Shown: piece after piece, positions 28,368-36,706 of the stretch
Position numbering within the stretch: position 1 is the stretch's first letter
Layout of the letters: each line of letters begins with the position of its first letter
Source of the DNA: an uncultured Erysipelotrichaceae bacterium
GTDB taxonomy: Bacteria; Bacillota_I; Bacilli_A; Erysipelotrichales; Erysipelotrichaceae
DNA: 64,000 nt
Assembly: GCA_902766005.1 (NCBI GenBank)
Contig: CACXCB010000252.1
Coordinates: 1-64,000 of the forward strand
Direction: 5' to 3'
The notes under the pieces: model-generated
Databases searched by the model: none
The model's input: only the letters and a program-made list of their open reading frames with translations
What the model was told of the DNA's origin: nothing
Program-made: the position numbers and the translations under genes

Positions 28368-28499
28368 TTAATATTGCTTCAGTTTTCTGACTGATTCAGG
28401 CATCTTCTCCTGATATGAACTTTTGACTGAGGGTGAATTTGCTGCATTTGTTGCAGATTGAACCAGGAAGTTCACAATCAGTTCAAACAATAAATCCAT
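28368..28499 (-). CDS. agrD: AgrD-like autoinducing peptide precursor, no cysteine
   Basis: 43 residues, starting three bases after the agrB stop with AAAGGGG upstream. An amphipathic N-terminal helix (MDLLFELIVNFLVQSA) and a C-terminal acidic/proline tail (EKMPESVRKLKQY) have the usual AgrD layout. The core between them, NSPSVKSSY, has no cysteine, so a ring would have to be a serine lactone, as in FsrD of Enterococcus (GBAP also begins QNSP). AgrB is expected to cut before the EKMPES tail and close the ring. Ring residues and exact cleavage are inferred. Confidence 0.75.
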   Translation of the reverse strand: MDLLFELIVNFLVQSATNAANSPSVKSSYQEKMPESVRKLKQY

Positions 28500-28502
28500 T
28501 TT

Positions 28503-29057
28503 TCATACCCCTTTCCTATTTTGAAATTGCTGAATCAAGCATAACAATGACAGCCATAAAACAACATAGAATTGCATTCGCATCCATATATATTGATCCA
28601 TAACCCATAGTGCAAAATATGCAATACACGAAATCATCAACCGTATTCTCACTTGCTTTTTGTGAACTTCTTTTTCTTCTTTACATAACGGATTATTCTC
28701 ATTTTGTACCGGTGAAACTAGATACAAATAAGCAATCGGTACCAAGATGAGCCATTCATGCCCTTTTAGGACAAATAAACAATTCAACAAACAGCTGCTG
28801 AAAACCATGCATATGTATAAACTGCCGCATGTAAAATAAGTCTTGCAATGATATCCGCCGCATTCCGTTCTCAAGAAAGAGAATGCAGTAATAAATGCCA
28901 GTGATTGCCATGTTTGATCAATGAAGGAACAAACCAGCACTGCAAGAAAAACATCAATCAGAAAAGCCATTTCCACTTTGAAACCATATTCAATTATTTC
29001 AAAGTCTATTTGTTTTTCCTCTGCTTTCTTTTTCACACCTGTGATCAACCGGTTCAT
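28503..29057 (-). CDS. agrB: AgrB-family peptide-processing membrane endopeptidase
   Basis: 184 residues from ATG 29057, which has AAGGAA ten bases upstream; an ATG at 29075 is also possible. Five to six membrane helices are visible. The catalytic pair is His and Cys seven residues apart in GGYHCKTYFTC, the AgrB signature. It should cleave the C-terminal tail of the AgrD precursor next to it and form the cyclic signal. A candidate promoter TTGTAT-16 bp-CATAAT lies upstream, in the region divergent from a LytTR regulator. Confidence 0.88.
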   Translation of the reverse strand: MNRLITGVKKKAEEKQIDFEIIEYGFKVEMAFLIDVFLAVLVCSFIDQTWQSLAFITAFSFLRTECGGYHCKTYFTCGSLYICMVFSSCLLNCLFVLKGHEWLILVPIAYLYLVSPVQNENNPLCKEEKEVHKKQVRIRLMISCIAYFALWVMDQYIWMRMQFYVVLWLSLLCLIQQFQNRKGV

Positions 29058-29182
29058 CTTGTTTGTTCCTTGCATTCTGATTATGAATCTTTTCCACAAA
29101 AATACAAGTTATGGGTGACAAGATGCATGTATAAGGGGATATTCGGTATTTTCATTCATGTAAAACAGAGTAAAATAGAACC

Positions 29183-29881
29183 ATGAAAACGGCTTATATA
29201 GATGATGAAGAAATTTATTTTCCTTTACTGAGAAAAGTATTAAATAATAACAATTGGAATGATGACATTGACACTTTTTCCGATACCGAAGTATTTCTTT
29301 GTTCAATGAAAAACAATCACTATGATCTTGTCTTTCTGGATATAGAGATGCCGGATAATAATGGTATTTTTTTGTCGGAACAAATACGTGACATCAATGC
29401 TGATACAATGATTGTCTATTTGACAAATCATACAGAAACAATGTTTCGTGCATACGGAATCAATGTCATTGGATTTATTGATAAATCTAGAATTGATGAA
29501 CAGATGCCATTCGTATTAAGAAAGGCTATGGACTTATTTGGTCAAAAAAAAACAGTATCCATGAAATCTAAAGATGGTCAGACCATTCAGTTGGAACTCT
29601 CTAAAATACTGTTTTGTGAGATTAAAAACAGAAAGATATTCTTATACACTTCGTACGGTTCGAAATACATATTAAATTACAGCACAATCAATGATGTCTA
29701 TTCATTGCTTGATTCCGATCAGATGGTGTACATTACCCGTTCTGCTTTTATCAATATCAAAAAAATTGAAAGCATCGGAAAAGAAGAGTTGCATCTTTTC
29801 GGATATTCCAAGCCATTGTTTATCAGCAGGACAAGACGTGAACAGGTCAATACAATGTTTCTGCACTCATTGCATATGTGA
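29183..29881 (+). CDS. LytTR-family response regulator (AgrA type)
   Basis: 232 residues. The receiver domain (about 1-115) has acidic residues DDEE at the N-terminus, phospho-acceptor Asp in LVFLDIEMPD and a lysine in FIDKS. The LytTR DNA-binding domain (about 125-225) has ILFCEIKNRKIFLYT and YITRSAFINIKKI. It is divergent from agrBD, and its 3' end overlaps the convergent kinase gene by 15 bp. TAAAAT ends six bases before the ATG, so the message may be leaderless. Likely partner of the AgrC-like kinase, in competition or cooperation with the second LytTR regulator. Confidence 0.85.
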   Translation: MKTAYIDDEEIYFPLLRKVLNNNNWNDDIDTFSDTEVFLCSMKNNHYDLVFLDIEMPDNNGIFLSEQIRDINADTMIVYLTNHTETMFRAYGINVIGFIDKSRIDEQMPFVLRKAMDLFGQKKTVSMKSKDGQTIQLELSKILFCEIKNRKIFLYTSYGSKYILNYSTINDVYSLLDSDQMVYITRSAFINIKKIESIGKEELHLFGYSKPLFISRTRREQVNTMFLHSLHM

Positions 29882-31144
29882 TATGTCATTCAATATAACT
29901 GTGGCATAGAACCTGTTATCCATGATATCCATGTATAATTGTCCGTTATATTTTTCTGTAATAATCCTGACAGAATTCAATCCGATTCCATGATTCCGAC
30001 TGTCTGTTTTCCCGGTTTTCAAATTGACATTCTTCATGTCAGTGGAATTGGATACTTCAATTTTCAATTGATCATTATGTGTAATGACAACACGTATGTC
30101 CCGATTCAACCGGGATATGTTTTCAATTGCATTATCAAGAAGATTGGCAAGTACCATGGCAATATCATATTCCGCATCTGAAGACAAATTGCCTATTTGT
30201 ATCATTGTCTGAATGGATATGTCTTTTTCTTTTGCGCTGTTTATTTTATTGGTGACAATTGCATCAATTGCCGTATACCCTGTATTTGTGCTTACAGGAA
30301 CATGATCCAGAATGGAAACATTCTTTTGAATATATTCATTGATTTTATCCGTTTTGCCCTGATCCAGATAATTTTTAACAATCGTTAATTGATTCTTCAG
30401 ATCATGACGCATGATACGAACTGTTTCTTCTTTTTCCCTGAAAGCTTGTGCATTATTTTTTAATGTCTCCATTTCCATCTCAAAAGATTTTCTCTGCATC
30501 TCCAAGAAATGATCATACTGGGCATGATAAAACACGATGTATAACAATGCCGTCAAAAAGAACAAAAAGAAATTGATAAAAATCAGCATAACAAAACGAT
30601 CGCCGTCTATAATCATCGATTCTATTAATGTAGTCACTACCAACAATATGGAAAATCCACAAGCAAAAATCCAATCATATTTTGTTTGTAAAGTGCGGTA
30701 TTTCTTTGTGTATTTATTGATGAGCAGCATGATGAAAAGAAGTACAAGTCTTCCACCGAGAAAACGATAAATAATACTGATTGAGTAAATGGTTTTCAAT
30801 GGTTCAAACCCGTACATCCAATAGCTGATTAAAAAGACTAGCTCATTACCTACACTGACTGCAATATCCAGAACAATGGCATATATCAGCAAATTTATCG
30901 GCATATCCTTTCCATTTTCTCTGAAAAAATACATGACCAAAAAAAGAATAACTACCATTAGTACAGTAAGCAGCCCCTCATACACATAAAAATAATTAAA
31001 TACAGTGATTTCAACTGTACCGATGATTGCATACGTTAGAAGGAACAGTTGTCTTTTCTTACTTTTCAATTCCAGATAATCTGCCATTAATACAGCATAT
31101 AAGATACTTTCAATAATATTTATCCCGATATCCAATAATCCCAT
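29867..31144 (-). CDS. AgrC-like sensor histidine kinase (GHKL)
   Basis: 425 residues. Six to seven membrane helices occupy about 1-200, then a coiled linker and the phosphorylated histidine in MRHDLKNQL (about 245). The ATP-binding GHKL domain has the N-box in LANLLDNAIEN and the G-box in NHGIGLNSVR. This is the layout of AgrC/FsrC-type receptors for cyclic peptides, so it should sense the agrD product. It follows the frameshifted LytTR regulator by 11 bp in the operon XRE-LytTR-kinase. Confidence 0.88.
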   Translation of the reverse strand: MGLLDIGINIIESILYAVLMADYLELKSKKRQLFLLTYAIIGTVEITVFNYFYVYEGLLTVLMVVILFLVMYFFRENGKDMPINLLIYAIVLDIAVSVGNELVFLISYWMYGFEPLKTIYSISIIYRFLGGRLVLLFIMLLINKYTKKYRTLQTKYDWIFACGFSILLVVTTLIESMIIDGDRFVMLIFINFFLFFLTALLYIVFYHAQYDHFLEMQRKSFEMEMETLKNNAQAFREKEETVRIMRHDLKNQLTIVKNYLDQGKTDKINEYIQKNVSILDHVPVSTNTGYTAIDAIVTNKINSAKEKDISIQTMIQIGNLSSDAEYDIAMVLANLLDNAIENISRLNRDIRVVITHNDQLKIEVSNSTDMKNVNLKTGKTDSRNHGIGLNSVRIITEKYNGQLYMDIMDNRFYATVILNDISHMQ

Positions 31145-31155
31145 GCATATCCCCT

Positions 31156-31838
31156 CTAGAAATTATTGTAATATCTTTTTCTGAACGTTGCATAATATTT
31201 TCTGGAAATATAGACGGTTTCTCCGCATTCCATAGTCATTCTATTGTTTTGCACTTTTTTTATCTTTTCCAGATTAATGATGTAGGATTGATGGATCTGT
31301 ATAAATCTATGGTCTTCTAAAATGTTACTCTCATTGAGAAATCTGGATAATGATTTTTTCATTTGGAATACCTGCCCTTTGCATAGACAGATAATATATT
31401 CCTGTTAATTTCTATTAACTCTATATTTTCCGGGTGAATACTGACGTCTCTTCCGTGAAAAGGTATCAGCAATGTTTTTTCTTCCTGAAAATATCTTTGC
31501 AAAACACGCAAAAGATGATCACTCAATCTGTCTTTCAGGATAAAATCATATGCATAATGAGAAAAACTATTAAACACATAGTTTTCTATCGAAGTAACAA
31601 AAACGATCTTTCCATGATTATGCTTACGGATTTCTTCAGCTATTTCAAAACCGTTCTTTCCCGGCATCCTGATATCAAGAAGAAATAGATCATATTCTGC
31701 TTGCAATTTAATCCCTTTGACTGAATTGAAAGAATGAATACTGATTTCAGCATCTATTCTCTGAGCAGTCTTTTTGATTTCTTCTTCAATAATTCCCAAA
31801 AACTCTACTTCATCATCAATGACACAGATATTCATCAT
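31156..31838 (-). CDS. LytTR response regulator interrupted by a -1 frameshift
   Basis: The receiver domain (IDDEVEFLG, phospho-acceptor in LFLLDIRMPG, lysine in FILKD) and the first strands of a LytTR domain are in one frame ending at a TGA (31359-31361). The rest of LytTR (MKKSLSRFLNES onward) is in the -1 frame, 31156-31362. The heptamer A AAG GGC (31374-31380, minus strand) is in the correct phase for a tandem -1 slip. Slippage would give VYAKG followed by QVFQMKKSL, which restores a normal LytTR domain of about 227 residues. It could instead be a mutated gene, or two coupled chains. I start it at ATG 31838, overlapping the XRE gene stop (ATGATGA). Confidence 0.65.
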
Positions 31839-32134
31839 TTTTTGAATTTCTGATCCCAAAAATAAAAATACAAACGCAGAATAACTTCCAGCTGGTCATG
31901 ATCAAGCCAAGATAAATCCAGAACACTGTTATAAGAATCTCCAAGTAAGAAATCAATTGATACACCCGTAGAATGAGAAATATCTTTAAGACTGAGTGCA
32001 GAAGGATAACTTTCTCCTTTTTCCCACTCACTGATAGTCAATTCACTGAAACCAAGATACCTGGCAAATTCTTTCTGGTTCATTCCCATTGCTTTACGTA
32101 CCATCTTAAAATTGTTCTGTACTTCTATTTCCAA
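31835..32134 (-). CDS. XRE-family helix-turn-helix regulator
   Basis: 99 residues. The Cro/CI-type DNA-binding domain (about 10-70) has NQKEFARYLGFSELTISEWE and GVSIDFLLG. The start is TTG 32134 with AAGGA upstream. It heads the XRE-LytTR-kinase operon, is coupled to the regulator by ATGATGA, and is divergent from the secreted-peptide operon. It may set basal expression in the intergenic region, for example at the palindrome 32321-32334. Confidence 0.75.
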   Translation of the reverse strand: MEIEVQNNFKMVRKAMGMNQKEFARYLGFSELTISEWEKGESYPSALSLKDISHSTGVSIDFLLGDSYNSVLDLSWLDHDQLEVILRLYFYFWDQKFKK

Positions 32135-32200
32135 AATATCCTTTTTCTTCTTACTTATAAGAGAATAGTAAAGGATAATAACAAAATACTTTACTGTTTT

Positions 32201-32223
32201 AAATCCGGAATTACCGGATTTTT
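32201..32223 (+). terminator. terminator-like hairpin upstream of the peptide promoter
   Basis: AAATCCGG and CCGGATTT form an 8-bp stem followed by TT and an AT-rich stretch. It would stop plus-strand read-through into the regulated promoter, insulating it; it could also be part of the XRE promoter region. Confidence 0.5.
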
Positions 32224-32236
32224 ATAATTAATGATG

Positions 32237-32267
32237 ACCGTCGCTCGTAAAAACGTAACCGTCGCTC
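32237..32267. promoter_or_regulatory. direct repeat with 21-bp period, probable LytTR binding site
   Basis: ACCGTCGCTC occurs at 32237-32246 and exactly again at 32258-32267. Two helical turns between copies is the arrangement used by AgrA/ComE/FsrA-type LytTR activators (9-10 bp repeats spaced by 11-12 bp). The second copy ends 8 bp before the -35 element, an ideal activator position. Confidence 0.7.
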
Positions 32268-32275
32268 ATGCCATA

Positions 32276-32304
32276 TTGAATTTGAACACATTCACAAATA
32301 CAAT
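32276..32304 (+). promoter_or_regulatory. promoter of the secreted-peptide operon
   Basis: TTGAAT (32276-32281) and TACAAT (32299-32304) are 17 bp apart; the predicted start is near 32311, giving a leader of about 70 nt. Confidence 0.65.
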
Positions 32305-32320
32305 GAAGTCACCACCTGGG

Positions 32321-32334
32321 GTAAAACGTTTTAC
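32321..32334. promoter_or_regulatory. 14-bp perfect palindrome in the peptide leader
   Basis: GTAAAACGTTTTAC lies about 10-24 bp downstream of the predicted start. It may be an operator, for example for the divergent XRE protein, or a short RNA hairpin. Confidence 0.45.
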
Positions 32335-32382
32335 ATCGTTCTTCAAAACCACATCAAATTAATTACAACAGAAAGGAACAGT

Positions 32383-32754
32383 ATGAACTCAATAGCAAAG
32401 AAACTTAAAAAGTTATTTATCAGCTTTGCATGTTTGTTTGCATTTACAAGTATGATGACATTTGTAAATGCAGCAGTCAAACAGAAAACAAAAACCGGAT
32501 ATGCATACACAAGTCTGGCAACAGCCACTGTCTATTGTACCGGAACCCATTATTCAACCGGCAATACACGTTGGGCTGCTTCAGGGAGTGTTTCAAGCAG
32601 TCAGCCACATAACAGTGTAAATTTTGTTAAAACATATATCTCTGATTCAACGTTGCGAGTCAGAGCTGATGTTACAGTTACAACAGTGGGTTATCAATCA
32701 GCTTCTGCATCCACAAATTTTACATTTACTTATGCAAACGGTGAAGTAAGCTAA
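32383..32754 (+). CDS. small secreted peptide, bacteriocin-like candidate
   Basis: 123 residues. A strong signal peptide (KKLKKLFISFACLFAF core) ends at about residue 30 (FVNA). The mature 93-residue part is rich in Ser, Thr, Ala and aromatic residues, has one cysteine, and reads like alternating beta strands. GAAAGGAAC precedes the ATG. Export would use the Sec pathway. Its place before two ABC fusion proteins and after a quorum-sensing module recalls lactococcin-972-type bacteriocin loci, whose peptides also have Sec signals and ABC neighbours. I see no clear family motif, so a signalling or adhesion role is possible. Confidence 0.65.
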   Translation: MNSIAKKLKKLFISFACLFAFTSMMTFVNAAVKQKTKTGYAYTSLATATVYCTGTHYSTGNTRWAASGSVSSSQPHNSVNFVKTYISDSTLRVRADVTVTTVGYQSASASTNFTFTYANGEVS

Positions 32755-32842
32755 ATTTAATCAAGCTTATCACAAGAAGGTTGGAATACTTTCCAGCCTT
32801 CTTGTACTTTCACTTAAATCACTTTTATAGGAAGGAACATAC

Positions 32843-34879
32843 ATGGAGATTTTGTTTGACACAATTAAATACAAAGAGCATCTTATATTGTATGACGGAA
32901 CGATTACAGTTTCCGGTAAATGTATTACGGCTATTGCAGGTGAAAGCGGGAGCGGAAAAACATCATTATTCAAAGCTATCGAGAATCAATCTAGGACAAA
33001 CGTTCGAATAGCTTCCTGTCCACAAGAACCTTTATTTCTTGACCGACTGACAATCGGTAATCATTTTTCCCTTCTGAAAGATATCTATCAAAAAAATGAT
33101 GAAATAGAAAATGATATACAGTCATTGCAATTAGAAAATGTATTGGATAAGATTCCGGCACAACTTTCAGGAGGAGAGAACAAAAGAGCAGCATTTCTTT
33201 TAACCTGTTTTCAGGAAGCGGATATCTATATGTTTGATGAACCTACTGCATCTGTGAACAGTGAGTACAGGGAAGCATATCTTTCCATAATGAAAAAGCT
33301 TCTGAATAATGGGAAATCTATTATTCTTTTCACACATGACAAGGAGCTGTTTGAAATCGCCGAATTTCAATATCAAATACATCAGCATGAATTGAAGCAG
33401 ATTAAGTCAGTTTCGAAAACAGAGAAATTATCTCTATCAAAAGATACTGATCTTTCTCTTTTACAAACACCCTCATATTTCTTCAAGATGAAGAAAAGCC
33501 AAAAAAAATATCTGAAAGTCATTGAAACAATCATTATCATTTGTACCGTTTTAATTGGAATAGGCTACAGTTATAGCAATATTGTTTATCATAGCCAGCA
33601 GGCTATTGTAAAACAAATGCAGTCTGATGAACTGATTGTTTATAAACCTTGGCCGATAGATGACACCTATACGTATGGAGCAGAAACTCCATTAAATGAA
33701 GAAGATATTCAGAAAATCAATTCTGTCAGTCATGTAAAAGAAACCGAATGGCGTTACGATTTTGACGAATATGACAGATTGCTGGATTATGACATCACAG
33801 AGGAACATATTTTCAATGAATCATCATATACAGTCGGAATTTATAAAAATGATAGTTTTTTCATGTCATTTGAACCGGATATGAGCAATGGAATGCTTGT
33901 ATGCACGTATATGAAAGATAATAAATCTTTCAGCGAGATAGAAGTCGATTTCGGGGGTGAAGGGATTTATATTTCAAGATTTTTTGCAAATGGCTTAAAA
34001 CGCAACATCGGAATCAAAAATGATGAAGAATTACAAAATTATTCTTTACGCTTCGAAATATCTGTTCCGACTTATACAACATACGGAAGATGGAAATGTG
34101 CAGGAGGAGACGATACAGAAATATATAATCGCTATTCTCCGACGGTAGAATCGGATGAACTGTATCTTCCCATTTCCGGCATTTTAAAATGGAGCTCCTT
34201 CGGATTGCAGAATACCGGCGCGAATGCTGTTTTTGTCGAAAGAAGCAACATAGAACCGTTAATTGAAAAGCACAAAAAAGACCGTGAAAGAACAATCTAT
34301 GTTTTTAATGAGGATTGTACAGATTTTTCCATTGACATTCTGCCTGAAAACAATAAAGAAGTCCTTTATATTTTCGAGGATAAGCCATGGACACCTTCTT
34401 CTGTTTCCGTATTTGTTGATCAAATAGAATGTGTTCCTGATGTTGTTGAAGATTTAAAAGACATGGGTTATGCGATCAACAGTGCCTACACACAACAAGC
34501 ACCTGTATTCGGCGGTGCAAAAGCAATCCGAGAAGCATTTCTGACAGGTTCATTACTTCTTGCGGCTATTACAATATTGCTTGGATGCGGTTTACAAATC
34601 ATGCAGCAAAAAGCAGAAAGAAATACTGATTGTTATTTTAGACATATCGGTCTGTCATCACTTGAAATACGGAATGTCCGTAAACAGTTTTATATAGAAA
34701 ATACAAAAAGAAAAATGCTTGCAGTATGTGTTGTTTCAGGTATTTCTTTTCTGCTGCTGTCGATTCTTGTTCGTTATCCATTACTTCCATCGGTTACCGC
34801 CTTATTTCTGATTGCTGTGACAGTATTCACAATATACTGCATTGTTCCAATCATATCTGACAGGTATAGAAAATGTTAA
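32843..34879 (+). CDS. ABC transporter, ATPase fused to FtsX/MacB-like permease (first)
   Basis: 678 residues. The N-terminal ATPase (about 1-190) has Walker A GESGSGKT, signature LSGGEN and Walker B MFDEPTAS. One helix lies near 225-250, a large extracellular domain spans about 255-565, and three helices close the protein (about 568-590, 625-645, 648-670), as in MacB/FtsX-type permeases. AGGAAGG-like ribosome binding. It overlaps the next gene by 7 bp; the two half-transporters probably pair. Likely role: export or self-immunity for the secreted peptide, or extraction of a membrane-active compound. Fusion of ATPase and permease in both partners is unusual for bacteriocin-associated pairs. 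Confidence 0.8.
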   Translation: MEILFDTIKYKEHLILYDGTITVSGKCITAIAGESGSGKTSLFKAIENQSRTNVRIASCPQEPLFLDRLTIGNHFSLLKDIYQKNDEIENDIQSLQLENVLDKIPAQLSGGENKRAAFLLTCFQEADIYMFDEPTASVNSEYREAYLSIMKKLLNNGKSIILFTHDKELFEIAEFQYQIHQHELKQIKSVSKTEKLSLSKDTDLSLLQTPSYFFKMKKSQKKYLKVIETIIIICTVLIGIGYSYSNIVYHSQQAIVKQMQSDELIVYKPWPIDDTYTYGAETPLNEEDIQKINSVSHVKETEWRYDFDEYDRLLDYDITEEHIFNESSYTVGIYKNDSFFMSFEPDMSNGMLVCTYMKDNKSFSEIEVDFGGEGIYISRFFANGLKRNIGIKNDEELQNYSLRFEISVPTYTTYGRWKCAGGDDTEIYNRYSPTVESDELYLPISGILKWSSFGLQNTGANAVFVERSNIEPLIEKHKKDRERTIYVFNEDCTDFSIDILPENNKEVLYIFEDKPWTPSSVSVFVDQIECVPDVVEDLKDMGYAINSAYTQQAPVFGGAKAIREAFLTGSLLLAAITILLGCGLQIMQQKAERNTDCYFRHIGLSSLEIRNVRKQFYIENTKRKMLAVCVVSGISFLLLSILVRYPLLPSVTALFLIAVTVFTIYCIVPIISDRYRKC

Positions 34880-36693
34880 ATATCAGTAATATACAAATAG
34901 AATTTGAAGATTTAGTTTTAGGTAAATCATCTTTTACTATTCCCGAACATTGCGTCACCCTGATCAGGGGATTCAGCGGATCCGGAAAAACATCACTTCT
35001 TTACAGAGTAACATTAATCAGTGAAGATACAGATTTTATTTATGAGATCGGTAATCTTAATATTTCAAAATTATCTGATCGTGAAAAATGCGCTTTTCGG
35101 AAAGAACATATTGCTTTTGTAATGCAGGATAACAGTTTATTTGAACAATATGATGTACTTGGTAATATGATGCTGTATGCGGATTTCAATAATCAAAAAT
35201 ACAGCCATGAACAATATATTGCATTCCTGAATAATGTTAATTTACATGTTCCGCTTCATCAGTCAATTAAAACCTTATCCGGCGGCGAAAGGCAAAGGCT
35301 TGCTATTGCTTGTGCCCTCTGCAAGAATACAGAGCTGATAGTACTTGATGAACCGACAAGTTTTCTGGATGAAGAAAATGAATTACATGTTTTTCATGTT
35401 TTAAGAAATATCGCCGATATCTTTAAAAAGACAATTATCATCACAAGTCACAGTGATCATGCAATAGATATAAGTGATGAAATCCTGGAAATAAAAGATA
35501 AACGACTCATCGAAATAAAACATTATGAAGAAGAAAATCATGATACATTTTCCCTGACAACAAAAAGTTTTCCTCATTCTTTTTATCAGTCTTATATACG
35601 ATATTTTTATAAAAAATACAGAAACTTTGAAGCCGGTATTATCTTCTTTCTGTCAGCAGCTTTATTCATACTGAGTGTTATGATTATACATACAGACAAT
35701 TCAACAGAGAAAAGTATTACTTCTTATCAGAAGATGTCAGAAAACCAGATATTTGTCACAAAAGATACTGAAAACAAAACAGTTGACACAACGCTTTCGC
35801 CATTTTCCTTTACCTTGGATGAATATACTGTCTATCCATATATCCGGACAATCGGGATGCTGAATAATACTCCTTTCCCTGTCCTCCCCTTTTTTTCCAA
35901 TAACAACATTGAAGACAGGCTTGCAGCGAAATATAACGATAATGGTCTGTATATAAGTTTTGAATGCTATAGAGAAATCATGAATGCTATGATGAATCCG
36001 GAGAATATAAGTATTGATATAGTCATACAAACAGATGAAGACACATATGAAACATATAGCCACCCGGTTAAGATTGCAGGAATTCTCGACAGCAGTTTCC
36101 AATCTCCCTATCTTTCCGCAGGAAACAGTCGGTTTTTATATGCTGATTATTCAATGTTAGAAGAAATATACAGGGAATACGGATTAACCGGGAAGAAACA
36201 ATATGATGGTTATACGATTTTTACAGATAACTTCGATACTTATGTGTCCCTTTCTGATGAATTGTCGAAAAACAGTTATGGGGTCACCTTGTTTTTCACT
36301 TATATTGATGAAATGAAAGAATTAGAATCTATAAACCGGAAAGTAAAGATCGGTATATCATCCTTAGGGTTTATTGTAACGTTTTTTCTGTTTGCTATCA
36401 TAGAAACACTATATACAAGAAAAAGAAGCAAAGAATTGATGATGTTGAAACTGAATGGTGCTGACAATAGAGAAATATTATATGTACTGATTGTGAATGC
36501 CTCCATGCAATGTATCACCGCCTGGTTCTTTCAAACCATTCTTTTGTATATTCTTTCTTTGTTTTCACCTATATCTGTCTTTTACTATATTAAACTTGCT
36601 GCAGGATTTATTATCATTGTTTATCTGGTCAATCTCTTCCTTTTGAATCGATTTGTAAAGGATATCTCTGTTGAGAAAATACTCAGAAGCTGA
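34873..36693 (+). CDS. ABC transporter, ATPase fused to FtsX/MacB-like permease (second)
   Basis: 606 residues with the same layout as its neighbour. Walker A is GFSGSGKT, the signature LSGGERQRLAIA and Walker B IVLDEPTSFLD, all complete. A helix near 250-270 precedes an extracellular domain and a C-terminal three-helix bundle (about 495-600) with an FtsX-like KLNGADNREI turn. The extracellular domain is smaller than in the first protein. Start and upstream stop overlap, so the pair is made together. Function as for the first gene. Confidence 0.8.
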   Translation: MLNISNIQIEFEDLVLGKSSFTIPEHCVTLIRGFSGSGKTSLLYRVTLISEDTDFIYEIGNLNISKLSDREKCAFRKEHIAFVMQDNSLFEQYDVLGNMMLYADFNNQKYSHEQYIAFLNNVNLHVPLHQSIKTLSGGERQRLAIACALCKNTELIVLDEPTSFLDEENELHVFHVLRNIADIFKKTIIITSHSDHAIDISDEILEIKDKRLIEIKHYEEENHDTFSLTTKSFPHSFYQSYIRYFYKKYRNFEAGIIFFLSAALFILSVMIIHTDNSTEKSITSYQKMSENQIFVTKDTENKTVDTTLSPFSFTLDEYTVYPYIRTIGMLNNTPFPVLPFFSNNNIEDRLAAKYNDNGLYISFECYREIMNAMMNPENISIDIVIQTDEDTYETYSHPVKIAGILDSSFQSPYLSAGNSRFLYADYSMLEEIYREYGLTGKKQYDGYTIFTDNFDTYVSLSDELSKNSYGVTLFFTYIDEMKELESINRKVKIGISSLGFIVTFFLFAIIETLYTRKRSKELMMLKLNGADNREILYVLIVNASMQCITAWFFQTILLYILSLFSPISVFYYIKLAAGFIIIVYLVNLFLLNRFVKDISVEKILRS

Positions 36694-36706
36694 TCATTCA
36701 TTCTGA

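Noticed and set aside
32383-32754. Firm assignment of the secreted peptide to the lactococcin 972 family
   Set aside because: Length, Sec signal and ABC neighbours fit, but the Trp/Gly-rich core typical of that family is not evident.
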